The notes: generated by a model from the letters alone, not told the origin. Positions 18,836 to 27,604 are shown, counted from the stretch's first letter. The stretch: DNA of 64,000 bases from Agrobacterium tumefaciens (GCF_013337285.1 NZ_SUPW01000004.1:124001-188000); one strand, 5' to 3'. Translations and numbers: made by a program.

Positions 18836-19885
18836 ATGGCAAGCTTGAAATCGTATTTTTCCGCTGCCGTTTTTTCAGGGCTGACGATCTTTTCCGGTGC
18901 GCCCGCAGCTTTTGCGGAAGGCGAGGTGAATGTCTATTCCTACCGCCAGCCTGAGCTGATCCAGCCGCTGCTCGATGCCTTCACGAAAGAAACGGGCATA
19001 GAGGCCAATGTTCTTTTCCTCGATAAGGGGCTGGTGGAGCGCATCCAGGCCGAGGGTGTCAATTCGCCCGCCGATCTGTTGCTGACGGTTGATATCGCCC
19101 GTCTCGTCGAGGCGAAAGAAGGCGGCGTCACGCAGTCGGTTCTGAACGATCCAGTGATCGAAAAGGACATCCCCGCCAATCTGCGCGATCCGCAGGGCGA
19201 ATGGTTCGGCCTGACGACGCGCGGCCGGGTGGTCTATGCCTCGAAGGAGCGGGTGACCCAGAAGGACATCACCTATGAGGAGCTTGCCGACCCGAAATGG
19301 AAGGGCAAGATCTGCATTCGTGACGGCCAGCATTCCTACAATATTGCCCTGATCGCCTCGATGATCGCCCATCATGGCGTTGATTACACCCGCACATGGC
19401 TGACCGGGCTGAAGAACAATCTCGCGCGCAAGCCGGATGGAACCGACCGCAGCCAGGCGAAATCGATCTTTTCCGGCGAATGCGACATCGCGCTCGGCAA
19501 CACCTATTATGTCGGCCTGATGCTGACCAATGATCAGGAGCCGGAAGAAAAAGTGTGGGCGGGATCGGTGCGGGTGATCTTCCCCAATGCCGGCGACCGC
19601 GGCACGCATGTGAATATTTCCGGCATGGCGCTAACGAAATATGCGCCCAACAAGGACAATGCGCTGAAGCTGATGGAATTCCTGGCGTCCCGCGAGGCGC
19701 AGGAAATCTACGCCAAGCAGGTCTTTGAATATCCGGTGCTGCCGGGTGCCGAGCCGTCCGATGTCGTCAAGGGCTTTGGCCCCATCAATCCGGACAAGCT
19801 GCCGCTGACGGACATTGCCGCTCATCGCAAGCAGGCGTCCGAACTGGTGGACGAAGTGGGTTTCAACGACGGTCCGACCAACTGA
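18836..19885 (+). CDS. fbpA: Ferric iron ABC transporter substrate-binding protein
   Basis: Periplasmic Fe(III)-binding protein of the FbpA/AfuA family. The ATG at 18836 has GGAGG eight bases upstream and gives a 349-residue protein with signal peptide (cleavage after AFA near 27). The mature part begins EGEVNVYSYRQPELIQPLL, as in the family. The GNTYYVG motif supplies the paired tyrosines that coordinate iron. Unusually no permease or ATPase gene follows: the next gene is on the other strand. It is therefore an orphan binding protein that must work with components elsewhere. An IRO box lies just upstream. Confidence 0.9.
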   Translation: MASLKSYFSAAVFSGLTIFSGAPAAFAEGEVNVYSYRQPELIQPLLDAFTKETGIEANVLFLDKGLVERIQAEGVNSPADLLLTVDIARLVEAKEGGVTQSVLNDPVIEKDIPANLRDPQGEWFGLTTRGRVVYASKERVTQKDITYEELADPKWKGKICIRDGQHSYNIALIASMIAHHGVDYTRTWLTGLKNNLARKPDGTDRSQAKSIFSGECDIALGNTYYVGLMLTNDQEPEEKVWAGSVRVIFPNAGDRGTHVNISGMALTKYAPNKDNALKLMEFLASREAQEIYAKQVFEYPVLPGAEPSDVVKGFGPINPDKLPLTDIAAHRKQASELVDEVGFNDGPTN

Positions 19886-19931
19886 CGCCATTCTCAAGGC
19901 ATTCAACTCAAGTACCGGGATTATCGGGGGG

Positions 19932-21002
19932 TCAGTTGCCCGCCGGTTTGTTATCGAGTGAAGCGTTGTAATCGAGGATTGCTTTACGCCTTTCCGGTGT
20001 TCCCGGATGGGTGGAGACGATGCTGGTGCCGCCCTTGTCGCCCAGTTTTTCCTCAAGCAACGCGAAGAAGCGCTCGATGGCGGTGGGGTCGAGCCCGGCC
20101 TTGCGCATCAGTTCCACCGAGCGCTCGTCCGCCTGCCGCTCGGCATCGCGCGAATGGGATAGCGCCAGAAGACCGCCACCCTGTGTGAGAATATCTTCCA
20201 TGGCTGAACCCACATCGCCGGCAATCAGCATGACGAGACCGGCGACACCGGCTGCGCGGTAAAGCTGTCGCAGGCTGTGCTCATATTCCACATGGCCGAT
20301 TTCATGCGCGAGAACGCCGGTGATCATCTGCCTGTCGTCACCTGCCAGCTCCACCAGCTCATCCGTCAGTACCAGCGTTCCATCCGGCAGCGCGAAGGCA
20401 TTGGGGCCGATATAACCGCCCTTGCGGAAATTCAGCTTGTAGTCCTCGGGCGAACCCTGCGCATGGGCGACGATCCGGGCAAATTCCGCGCGGATGGCAT
20501 CCTGCTCCTCCTGCGGTAGTTCGCTTGCGGAGAAGACTGTCTGGTCGAAGGCCTGCATGGTACTGGCAGACATGATCTGCGGAACGATCGGCGGGGTGAC
20601 CGCGACTGCCAGTTCGACGAGCGCGGGAAGCGCCAGCTTGTAGGTGCCATAGGCCAGAAGAACGGCGGTGGCGGTGATGCCGATCAATCGCGGGCGGAAC
20701 TGTTCCAGCCAGTGCACGACGCCGGTACGTCTGGCGATATGCGCGTGCAGCAATCTGTCCACGCCGTCATTGTCACGTGTTTCGAACAGCGAACCATCGG
20801 GAAAATGCAACTCCCGGGGAATGGCGCCGACCCGGTGGCTGATCTCGACCGTTTTTATCTCGGCCTGGGTTCTGACGTGTTTGTCCTTCGCGTCGAGCAC
20901 GAGAAGGACCGTGCCGCCAAGTTTTAGCCTGGCGGCGCTGGAAAGGCTGGAGCGAGCGGCATGCCACTCGCCCGAAACGGTCTCTCCGGTATCAGAAACC
21001 AA
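19932..21002 (-). CDS. M48 family zinc metalloprotease
   Basis: Membrane-associated zinc peptidase. About 356 residues: an N-terminal cytoplasmic domain of 95 residues, a hydrophobic segment near 104-122, then the M48 catalytic domain with HEIGH at 233-237 and the downstream DAERQADERSVELM, which supplies the third zinc ligand. The start is taken as TTG 21002, which lies inside the end of the DUF898 gene and has GAAGG upstream; the ORF is open further but only across the neighbour. The overlap with the DUF898 gene suggests a coupled pair, perhaps membrane-protein quality control. Confidence 0.82.
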   Translation of the reverse strand: MVSDTGETVSGEWHAARSSLSSAARLKLGGTVLLVLDAKDKHVRTQAEIKTVEISHRVGAIPRELHFPDGSLFETRDNDGVDRLLHAHIARRTGVVHWLEQFRPRLIGITATAVLLAYGTYKLALPALVELAVAVTPPIVPQIMSASTMQAFDQTVFSASELPQEEQDAIRAEFARIVAHAQGSPEDYKLNFRKGGYIGPNAFALPDGTLVLTDELVELAGDDRQMITGVLAHEIGHVEYEHSLRQLYRAAGVAGLVMLIAGDVGSAMEDILTQGGGLLALSHSRDAERQADERSVELMRKAGLDPTAIERFFALLEEKLGDKGGTSIVSTHPGTPERRKAILDYNASLDNKPAGN

Positions 21003-22062
21003 ATTCGAAACCTTCCATATCCATATATTCGGCGCTGACGGCGGCCCCCGTCGCTTCCATCGAAGAAAGGACCTCGCCCACATCGCCGTTGAAGCGGATC
21101 GCGGTGCGCTCCACGGTGTAACGCGCTTCGCGCACCGCCGCCCATGGCCGCATCAGGCCGAGTGTGAAAACGGTGACAACAAGGTTGGAGATGACGATCC
21201 AGAGGTAGCGCCCGCGATGCAGGTCGCTGTGCAGGTCGTGCTTTCCATCCAGCAGCATGGACGAAATAACGACGTTGCGAACGCCGGTGCGATAGACGAC
21301 GCCCGCGAGGCCATAAACCAAAAATGCGCCGAAAAGGCCGACATAGAGGGAGGCAAGCGCGGTAACCATGGCGGCCGTCTCGTCTTCGAGGATCGCACTA
21401 TTGGCCGCAAAGGCGGCAATGCCGAAGAAACCGACCACGATGCTGCCAATCACCACCATGATCGCAGGAATGATCCAGACCCGGTAAAGCGCGCTGAGCT
21501 TCGGATCGGCACTGAAAGGCCGGTCACCGTAACGCAGGTTGCTGAAAATGTAGCGGTTTGCCCAGCGGCTGGACAGTGGCGCCAGAATGCCGAAGGAGAA
21601 AAGCGCGACGAGGCTGCCGAGCAGAATGGAGACGAAGGCGCCTCCCGCAGTGCCGACGAAATCGAAACGGACATTGCGATAGCTCGTCACCCGCGCATTG
21701 AAACGAATGCTGCGCGTGATTAGCCAGGGAAAGAAGATCATCAGCAGGATCGCCGGCACGAAGACCAGAAACGGATGGATGAGGCCAACAAGCTGCGAGA
21801 CGACGATGAAGGCAAATGCAATCAACCGACCCTTGAAGATTTGCCCGCCGGTGGCGTGATAACCGAAAGCGCGGCCGGCCAGCACGGTATTGCCATTGAA
21901 ATAACGCTTGCGGCGTACCTTTGCCCAGGCGGAGTAGATGCCGATCGTGACGATCGTCAGCAGTATATTGACGATCCAGATTCCAAAATATTCCTTGGCA
22001 TTTCCACTGAACGAGCCACGTTCGAGTGCACGCTGATCCGCGCTGACTGAGATTTCACTCAT
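20992..22062 (-). CDS. DUF898 (YjgN family) multispanning membrane protein
   Basis: 356-residue inner-membrane protein of unknown function. It has the family features: an N-terminal EYFGIWIVNILLTIVTIGIYSAWAKVRRKRYF segment, repeated later as LWIVISNLVVTVFTLGLMRPWAAVREARY, and about eight hydrophobic helices. The two related segments suggest an internal duplication. Its last codons overlap the TTG start of the M48 protease, so the two are probably produced together. No catalytic motif is visible. Confidence 0.85.
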   Translation of the reverse strand: MSEISVSADQRALERGSFSGNAKEYFGIWIVNILLTIVTIGIYSAWAKVRRKRYFNGNTVLAGRAFGYHATGGQIFKGRLIAFAFIVVSQLVGLIHPFLVFVPAILLMIFFPWLITRSIRFNARVTSYRNVRFDFVGTAGGAFVSILLGSLVALFSFGILAPLSSRWANRYIFSNLRYGDRPFSADPKLSALYRVWIIPAIMVVIGSIVVGFFGIAAFAANSAILEDETAAMVTALASLYVGLFGAFLVYGLAGVVYRTGVRNVVISSMLLDGKHDLHSDLHRGRYLWIVISNLVVTVFTLGLMRPWAAVREARYTVERTAIRFNGDVGEVLSSMEATGAAVSAEYMDMEGFEFGF

Positions 22063-22235
22063 AGTAGTCCCTCATGACATGCCCCTCTCCGGGCAGATTG
22101 AGTTTGCAGGCTTCCCCGTAGTCGTCGATTGGCAGCGTCCCCACGCCGCAACGGCTCTCTTACGCGATAACAGCTTTAAGTGGAATTATTTTGACGAAAG
22201 AAACTTGATTTTTTTAGTAATCTTTTTAATCAAAA

Positions 22236-22266
22236 AAGCCCCGCTGTTTTCGCAGCGGGGCTTTTT
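22236..22266 (-). terminator. Rho-independent terminator downstream of mmsA
   Basis: Stem GCCCCGCTG (22238-22246) with CAGCGGGGC (22253-22261), loop TTTTCG, flanked by A-runs on the left and T-runs on the right. On the minus strand it ends in TTTTTT, 24 bp after the mmsA stop. It could also stop plus-strand transcription. Confidence 0.9.
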
Positions 22267-22289
22267 GTTTTGGTTACAGGCTTTTCGGC

Positions 22290-23786
22290 TTATTTCATTG
22301 TCGGCATGACGAATTCCGCACCCGACTTGATGCCGGAGGGCCAGCGTGAGGTGATCGTCTTGGTTTTGGTCCAGAACTTGATCGAATCCGTACCGTGCTG
22401 GTTAAGGTCACCGAAGCTCGAGGCTTTCCAGCCGCCGAAGGAGTGGTAGGCAAGCGGAACCGGGATCGGAACGTTGATGCCGATCATGCCGATGTTGATG
22501 CGGCTTGCGAAATCGCGGGCGGCATCGCCGTCACGGGTGTAGATCGCGACGCCGTTGCCATATTCATGCTTCATCGGCAGTTCCAGCGCATCTTCGTAAT
22601 TCTTGGCGCGCACGACGGACAGAACCGGTCCGAAGATTTCCGTCTTGTAGATGTCCATATCAGGCGTGACGTGGTCGAACAGGCAGCCGCCGACGAAGTA
22701 GCCGTCTTCATAGCCCTGCAGCTTGAAGTCGCGGCCATCGACCAGAAGCTTCGCACCCTGCTCGACGCCGCTGTTGATCAGTCCCTGAACGCGTGCCTGC
22801 GCTTCCTTGGTGATAAGAGGACCCATATCGGCCTTGTCGTCGGTATAGGGGCCGATCTTCAGCGCTTCGATCTGCGGGATGAGCTTCTCAATGAGACGGT
22901 TGGCCGTCTCTTCGCCGACCGGAACCGCAACGGAAACGGCCATGCAGCGCTCGCCGGCCGAACCGTAACCCGCACCCATCAGTGCGTTCACCGCCTGATC
23001 GAGATCGGCATCCGGCATGATGATCATGTGGTTCTTCGCGCCGCCGAAGCACTGCGCGCGCTTGCCGTTCATCGCGGCAGTGCCATAGACATAGCGGGCG
23101 ATCGGCGTCGAGCCGACGAAGGAAACCGCGCCGATATCGGGATCGGTGAGGATGGCATCGACAGCGCCCTTGTCACCATTGACGACGTTGAGGATACCGG
23201 CGGGAAGACCGGCTTCGATCATCAGTTCGGCAAGGCGGATCGGCAGCGACGGATCGCGCTCGGAAGGCTTGAGGATGAAGGCGTTGCCGCAGGCGATCGC
23301 CGGTGCGAACATCCACATCGGGATCATGCCGGGGAAGTTGAACGGCGTGATGCCGGCACCGATGCCGACTGGCTGGCGGATCGAATACATGTCGATGGCT
23401 GGGCCAGCGCCCTCGGTGAATTCACCCTTCTGCAGATGCGGAATGCCGCAGACAAATTCGCAGACTTCAAGGCCGCGAATGATATCGCCCTTGGAATCCT
23501 CAACAGTCTTGCCATGTTCGCTGGAAAGCAGCACAGCCAGCTCGTTCAAGTCCCGGTTCAGAAGTTCGACGAATTTGAAAAAGACGCGGGCGCGGCGCTG
23601 CGGGTTGGTGGCAGCCCATTTCGGCTGTGCAGCCTTGGCGCTTTCAACGGCGGCGCGCAGTTCGGCGTCGCTCGCAAGCGCAACGGTTGCCTGCACTTCG
23701 CCGGTCGCCGGGTTGTAGACATCAGATGTGCGGCCGCTGGTGCCGGGCACATGCTTGCCGTTAATGAAATGACCGATTTCCTTCAT
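22290..23786 (-). CDS. mmsA: CoA-acylating methylmalonate-semialdehyde dehydrogenase
   Basis: NAD-dependent aldehyde dehydrogenase that converts methylmalonate or malonate semialdehyde to propionyl-CoA or acetyl-CoA, in valine, thymine/beta-alanine or inositol breakdown. 498 residues from the ATG at 23786, preceded by GGAGG; the frame is open further but without support. It shows FNFPGMIPMWMFAPAIACGN, the nucleotide-binding VSFVGSTPIARYVY and the catalytic Cys281 in GSAGERCMAV, a sequence typical of MmsA/IolA. Monocistronic, ending at a strong terminator, and divergent from the monooxygenase/LysR pair. Confidence 0.94.
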   Translation of the reverse strand: MKEIGHFINGKHVPGTSGRTSDVYNPATGEVQATVALASDAELRAAVESAKAAQPKWAATNPQRRARVFFKFVELLNRDLNELAVLLSSEHGKTVEDSKGDIIRGLEVCEFVCGIPHLQKGEFTEGAGPAIDMYSIRQPVGIGAGITPFNFPGMIPMWMFAPAIACGNAFILKPSERDPSLPIRLAELMIEAGLPAGILNVVNGDKGAVDAILTDPDIGAVSFVGSTPIARYVYGTAAMNGKRAQCFGGAKNHMIIMPDADLDQAVNALMGAGYGSAGERCMAVSVAVPVGEETANRLIEKLIPQIEALKIGPYTDDKADMGPLITKEAQARVQGLINSGVEQGAKLLVDGRDFKLQGYEDGYFVGGCLFDHVTPDMDIYKTEIFGPVLSVVRAKNYEDALELPMKHEYGNGVAIYTRDGDAARDFASRINIGMIGINVPIPVPLAYHSFGGWKASSFGDLNQHGTDSIKFWTKTKTITSRWPSGIKSGAEFVMPTMK

Positions 23787-23820
23787 GGGTAATCCTCCGC
23801 GATTTTTTGATGGGTGCAGC

Positions 23821-23846
23821 ATTGCACTTGAATTTGTACAAAGCAA
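23821..23846. promoter_or_regulatory. Candidate operator: palindrome in the mmsA divergent region
   Basis: ATTGC (23821-23825) and GCAAT (23842-23846) enclose the perfect palindrome TTTGTACAAA (23833-23842), about 45 bp upstream of the mmsA start. The nested inverted repeats look like a regulator site. The nearby LysR gene is one candidate owner, but no data tie them together. Confidence 0.35.
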
Positions 23847-23954
23847 TGAACTCGGATAAGAAACCGTTGTGCGTAAATTAAAGCCCGATGAGCATTTTGA
23901 GGCGTTTCCTGATCCGGCATGGCGAGTTCGCCAGTCAAAAAAGAAAGTCAAAAG

Positions 23955-24272
23955 ATGGCAAGCGATGAACCTGTCGTGAGGATGGCTGAAATAGAAATCG
24001 ATCCGACCCATCTGGAAGCCTATCGCAGATTGCTTGCAGAGGAGATCGAGGTTTCTGTCCGTCTTGAAAATGGCGTGCTTGCATTAAATGCGGTGGCGAT
24101 CAAAGGCAGCCCGGAAAAGATTCGCATCCTCGAAATCTATGCGAACCAGGCGGCATATGAGGCGCATCTGCAGACGCCGCATTTCCTGAAATATAAAGAG
24201 GGGGTGGCGGGAATGGTGACATCGCTGACTTTGATCGAAGTTGAACCCGTAATGATGCGCAGCAAGCCATGA
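23955..24272 (+). CDS. Antibiotic biosynthesis monooxygenase (ABM) domain protein
   Basis: Small ferredoxin-like-fold protein of the ABM/YgiN group (putative quinol monooxygenase). 105 residues from the ATG at 23955; an in-frame ATG at 23919 would add 12 residues but its ribosome-binding site is too far away. The domain runs from VVRMAEIEIDPTHLEAYRRLL through VLALNAVAIKGSPEKIRILEIYANQAAYEAHLQTPHFLKY, the typical ABM pattern. Its TGA overlaps the ATG of the LysR gene (24269-24272), so the two are translationally coupled. Confidence 0.8.
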   Translation: MASDEPVVRMAEIEIDPTHLEAYRRLLAEEIEVSVRLENGVLALNAVAIKGSPEKIRILEIYANQAAYEAHLQTPHFLKYKEGVAGMVTSLTLIEVEPVMMRSKP

Positions 24273-25150
24273 ATTGGGATGACGTCCGCATATTCCTTGC
24301 CGTTGCCCGCTCCGGGCAGATTCTAGCCGCATCGAAACGGCTCGGTCTGAACCATGCGACGCTTTCTCGGCGGCTGACGCTGTTGGAGCAGGCGCTGAAG
24401 ACCCAGTTGTTTATCCGCCGGACGAATGGCTGCGAAATGACCGAGGAGGGTCAGCGATTTTTGGGCGCTGCCGAGCGCATGGAAACCGAAATGCTGAATG
24501 CGCAGGCCAATCTCGGCCGTGTCGACACAGCGGTGGCTGGAACGGTGCGCATCGGCGCGCCGGATGGTCTTGGTGTCTCCTTTCTCGCGCCACGGCTTGG
24601 TCGCCTGACGGCCCGTTATCCAGACCTGAAAATCCAGCTTGTACCGGTGCCGCGCTCCTTCTCTTTGTCGCAGCGCGAGGCCGATATCGCGATCACCATC
24701 GAGCGGCCGGAGCAGGGCAGGCTGATGTTTTCGAAGCTCACCGATTATTCGCTCGGGCTTTATGCTTCCGCGGATTATCTGGCCGAATATGGAACGCCGG
24801 CGGATGTCGAAGCGCTCAAGCGCCATCGTCGGATCGGTTACGTGGAGGACTTAATCTTCTCGCCTTCCCTGAACTTCACTGGTGAGATCATGCGCGACTG
24901 GGATGCCGCCTTTGAAATCTCCAGCGCCACCGGCCAGACGGAAGCGGTCCGGTCGGGGGCGGGCATCGGCATTCTGCACAATTACATTGCCGGGCAGTAT
25001 CCTGAACTTCTGCGGATCATGCCGCATCTCGGTATCATCAGGTCCTACTGGACAGCCTATCACGAATCCGCCCGCCAATTGGTTCGTGTCCGCACCGTCG
25101 TGGATTTTCTTCAGGAACTCGTTGCCGAAGAGCGAGGAATCTTCACCTGA
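24269..25150 (+). CDS. LysR family transcriptional regulator
   Basis: 293-residue DNA-binding regulator. The N-terminal helix-turn-helix is clear (DVRIFLAVARSGQILAASKRLGLNHATLSRRLTLLEQAL), then a LysR substrate-binding domain (from about residue 88). The start overlaps the stop of the ABM gene. The helix sequence NHATLSRRL rather than the common QPALS places it in the subgroup often seen beside dehydrogenases. As it is read away from mmsA with only the ABM gene between, it may control both, which is inference. Confidence 0.88.
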   Translation: MNWDDVRIFLAVARSGQILAASKRLGLNHATLSRRLTLLEQALKTQLFIRRTNGCEMTEEGQRFLGAAERMETEMLNAQANLGRVDTAVAGTVRIGAPDGLGVSFLAPRLGRLTARYPDLKIQLVPVPRSFSLSQREADIAITIERPEQGRLMFSKLTDYSLGLYASADYLAEYGTPADVEALKRHRRIGYVEDLIFSPSLNFTGEIMRDWDAAFEISSATGQTEAVRSGAGIGILHNYIAGQYPELLRIMPHLGIIRSYWTAYHESARQLVRVRTVVDFLQELVAEERGIFT

Positions 25151-25264
25151 GGTCGATAGGCCGATCTATTAGTAATATTATTGCTCACGGCAGGCGCTCC
25201 GGGCTTGACAAATGATGGCCGGCTGGACGACCAATGCAGCCAATGGGAGAGGACGGAACCTGAC

Positions 25265-26191
25265 ATGCCGAATATGATACGAAAGCTTTCGCCGACTGGC
25301 CTCGGCGTGGCCGTCATGCTGCTTGGAATGCTGCTTTTTGCGCTGAACGACGCCATGGGAAAATGGCTGGTATCGACCTATAGCCAGGGGCAGGTCATCC
25401 TGATCCGAAGTGCTGCGGCCCTTGTCATCCTCGTTCCCATCGTCTGGCGAGCAGGCCTTTCCGGCCTCGTAAAGGTCGAGCGGCCCGGACTGCAGGTGGC
25501 GCGTGTCTTCTTCTCCACCGCAGAGCTTTTCTGTTTCTATTTCGCGGTTGCCAGCCTGCCGCTGGCAGATGTCATGACCTACTGGCTGGCAGCGCCGATT
25601 TATGTAGCGGCTCTGGCACCATTTCTGCTCGGGGAAAAGGTTGGCTGGCGCCGGTGGACGGCCATCGCCATCGGTTTCGTCGGCGTTCTCATCGCGCTGA
25701 AACCCAGTTCGGCAAGCCTGACCTCCGCCGCGCTGTTCTCCATTCTCGGCAGTGCGGCCTTCGCTTTCATGATGTTGTCCGGACGCCAGCTACGCAACAC
25801 GCCCGATACCGTGCTCGCCTTCTGGCAGATCATCGGCGCGGCCATTGCGGGGATTGTCGCGGTTTTCCTGACGCCGTCTGGATGGTTGCCGGTGCAGTCC
25901 AGCTTCGATCTGGCGTTCCTCAGCCTGCTTGGCGTTGTCGCCATGGCGGCGCACGTGCTGGTCAACCGGGCTCTGAAGCTTGCCGATGCTGCGACCGTCG
26001 CGCCGCTGCAATATACCTTGCTGCTCTGGGCGGTTATCTTCGGCTGGCTGTTCTTCGGCGACGTACCGCAGGCGAGCATCGTCGTCGGCGCAGGCCTGAT
26101 CGTTCTATCCGGTCTCTATATTTTCTTTCGCGAAAATACCATCAAGCGCCGCCGCGAAATCGCTGAAAGACTGGCTGCAGAGCAGGTCTGA
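25265..26191 (+). CDS. DMT superfamily (EamA) transporter
   Basis: Ten-helix inner-membrane transporter of the drug/metabolite family, probably an exporter. About 308 residues from the ATG at 25265, after GAGAGGA; the frame is open to 25181 without a start signal. Two EamA repeats are visible: GVAVMLLGMLLFALNDAMGKWLV at the start and ALFSILGSAAFAFMMLSGRQL in the second half. The tail after the last helix is basic (IKRRREIAERLAAEQV). Substrate unknown; it lies 115 bp after the LysR gene on the same strand. Confidence 0.85.
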   Translation: MPNMIRKLSPTGLGVAVMLLGMLLFALNDAMGKWLVSTYSQGQVILIRSAAALVILVPIVWRAGLSGLVKVERPGLQVARVFFSTAELFCFYFAVASLPLADVMTYWLAAPIYVAALAPFLLGEKVGWRRWTAIAIGFVGVLIALKPSSASLTSAALFSILGSAAFAFMMLSGRQLRNTPDTVLAFWQIIGAAIAGIVAVFLTPSGWLPVQSSFDLAFLSLLGVVAMAAHVLVNRALKLADAATVAPLQYTLLLWAVIFGWLFFGDVPQASIVVGAGLIVLSGLYIFFRENTIKRRREIAERLAAEQV

Positions 26192-26231
26192 TCCTGTTTT
26201 GTCTGCCGCGGCAATCATCACAGGACTTGAC

Positions 26232-26342
26232 GAAGACGTGATCTTCAGGGAGTAAGAGAAGGTCCTGCGATCATATGTCTCGCATGGACAGAGGAAACAA
26301 AGGTGCCGGGCCCCTCTGGCGAGAGTTTTACGGCGCTCTCGC
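26232..26342 (+). ncRNA. Structured leader of the DUF475 gene, possible yybP-ykoY-type riboswitch
   Basis: The 292 bp between the transporter and the DUF475 gene hold several hairpins. GAAGA-CGTGA-TCTTC (26232-26246) is followed at once by GGGAGTAAG, then GTCC-TGCGA paired with TCGCA-T-GGAC (26262-26287). A GC-rich GCCGGGCCCCTCTGGC element comes next, then GCGAGAG (26319-26325) paired with CTCTCGC (26336-26342). A GGGAGTA element before a TerC-like gene recalls the manganese riboswitch yybP-ykoY, but the other conserved loop is not a clean match. The structure is seen; the identity is a guess. Confidence 0.33.
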
Positions 26343-26483
26343 GATGTCGGTACCGCCTGCAAAATTGGCCGGCGGATTAAAAACTATGAAAAACCTGAAT
26401 GTGCTTCGCGCGCGTGCTTTCTGCGTGCGGGCTGATGCTCTGCATCTGCCCGTGAACGTCCTCGTTATCGGAGGTGACCGGAC

Positions 26484-27590
26484 ATGAGCGCCGCCCAGAA
26501 AACCACGCTTTCCTACTTCAAGTGGGCTTTTATCGTCACCATCGTCGGTTTGATCCTCGGCGGTTATCTCGGCTGGGAAATGACCGGAACGGTCAGTGGC
26601 ACAGCGACGATCTTTTTCATCTGCGCGGTGCTTGCCGTGCTGGAAATTTCGCTGTCCTTCGACAATGCCATCGTTAATGCCAATAAGCTCAAGGATATGA
26701 CGCCGGTGTGGCAGCACCGCTTCCTGACCTGGGGTATCCTGATTGCCGTTTTCGGCATGCGTATCGTCTTCCCGCTGTTGATCGTGGTCGTTGCCGCCAA
26801 TGTCGGCCCCTGGACGGCAATCGTCATGGCGGCGACGCAACCGGAACGTTATGCGGAAATCATGCGTGACGCCCATCTGCCGATTGCGGCTTTTGGCGGC
26901 ACCTTCCTGATGATGGTCGGTCTCAACTTCTTCTTCGACCATGAAAAGGACGTGCACTGGGTGCGTTGGATCGAGGAAAAGGCTGCGACCTATTCCTCCG
27001 TCAAGGGTATCGAAATCGCCTTCGTGCTGGTCGTCATGCTGGTCTTCTCCCGCATCATCGGCGCCAGTGACAATCCGGAACTCGGTCCGGTCGCGGCCAA
27101 CACCTTCTTCCATTCGGCGGTTTGGGGTCTCTTGACCTTCCTCCTGGTGGAAGTCGTCGGCGGTATTCTCGACCGTAGCCAGGAAGTGCTGCAAGGGGCT
27201 GCAAAAGGTGGCTTCGGTGCGTTTCTTTACCTCGAAGTGCTGGATGCCAGCTTCTCCTTCGACGGCGTGATCGGTGCTTTCGCACTGACCCAGAACCTCT
27301 TCATCATCGCCATCGGCCTCGGCATCGGCGCCATGTATGTGCGCTCGATGACGATCATGCTGGTTGAGAAGGGAACGCTTGCCGAATACCGCTATCTGGA
27401 ACACGGCGCTTTTTACGCGATCCTTATCCTGTCGGTCATCATGTATGTGCAGACCATGTTCCATATACCGGAGGTCATCACCGGTCTTGGCGGTGCGACC
27501 CTGATCGGTATTTCGCTCTGGTCGTCGATCCGGCATAACCGGCAGCAAGGTGCGAATGCCGCTGATGCGGCCCGTGGGGCGGAAATCTGA
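26484..27590 (+). CDS. DUF475 integral membrane protein, TerC-like
   Basis: 368-residue inner-membrane protein with about nine helices. It carries the TerC-clan acidic motifs twice: LEISLSFDNAIVNANKLKDM in the first half and DASFSFDGVIGAFAL in the second, which in TerC/MntP-like proteins line a metal path. This points to metal (perhaps manganese) efflux, but DUF475 itself has no proven function to my knowledge. The ATG at 26484 follows GGAGGTGACCGGAC, a good ribosome-binding site. It is preceded by a structured leader and followed by a strong terminator, so it is a single-gene transcript. Confidence 0.85.
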   Translation: MSAAQKTTLSYFKWAFIVTIVGLILGGYLGWEMTGTVSGTATIFFICAVLAVLEISLSFDNAIVNANKLKDMTPVWQHRFLTWGILIAVFGMRIVFPLLIVVVAANVGPWTAIVMAATQPERYAEIMRDAHLPIAAFGGTFLMMVGLNFFFDHEKDVHWVRWIEEKAATYSSVKGIEIAFVLVVMLVFSRIIGASDNPELGPVAANTFFHSAVWGLLTFLLVEVVGGILDRSQEVLQGAAKGGFGAFLYLEVLDASFSFDGVIGAFALTQNLFIIAIGLGIGAMYVRSMTIMLVEKGTLAEYRYLEHGAFYAILILSVIMYVQTMFHIPEVITGLGGATLIGISLWSSIRHNRQQGANAADAARGAEI

Positions 27591-27604
27591 TCCCGAACGA
27601 TCCT

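Noticed and set aside
22395..23792. Open frame of 465 codons on the plus strand
   Set aside because: Antisense to mmsA, whose motifs and length are fully convincing.
26328..27548. Open frame of about 400 codons on the minus strand over DUF475
   Set aside because: Antisense to a membrane protein with clear TerC-like motifs; the minus frame is His/Asp/Gln-rich and without domains.
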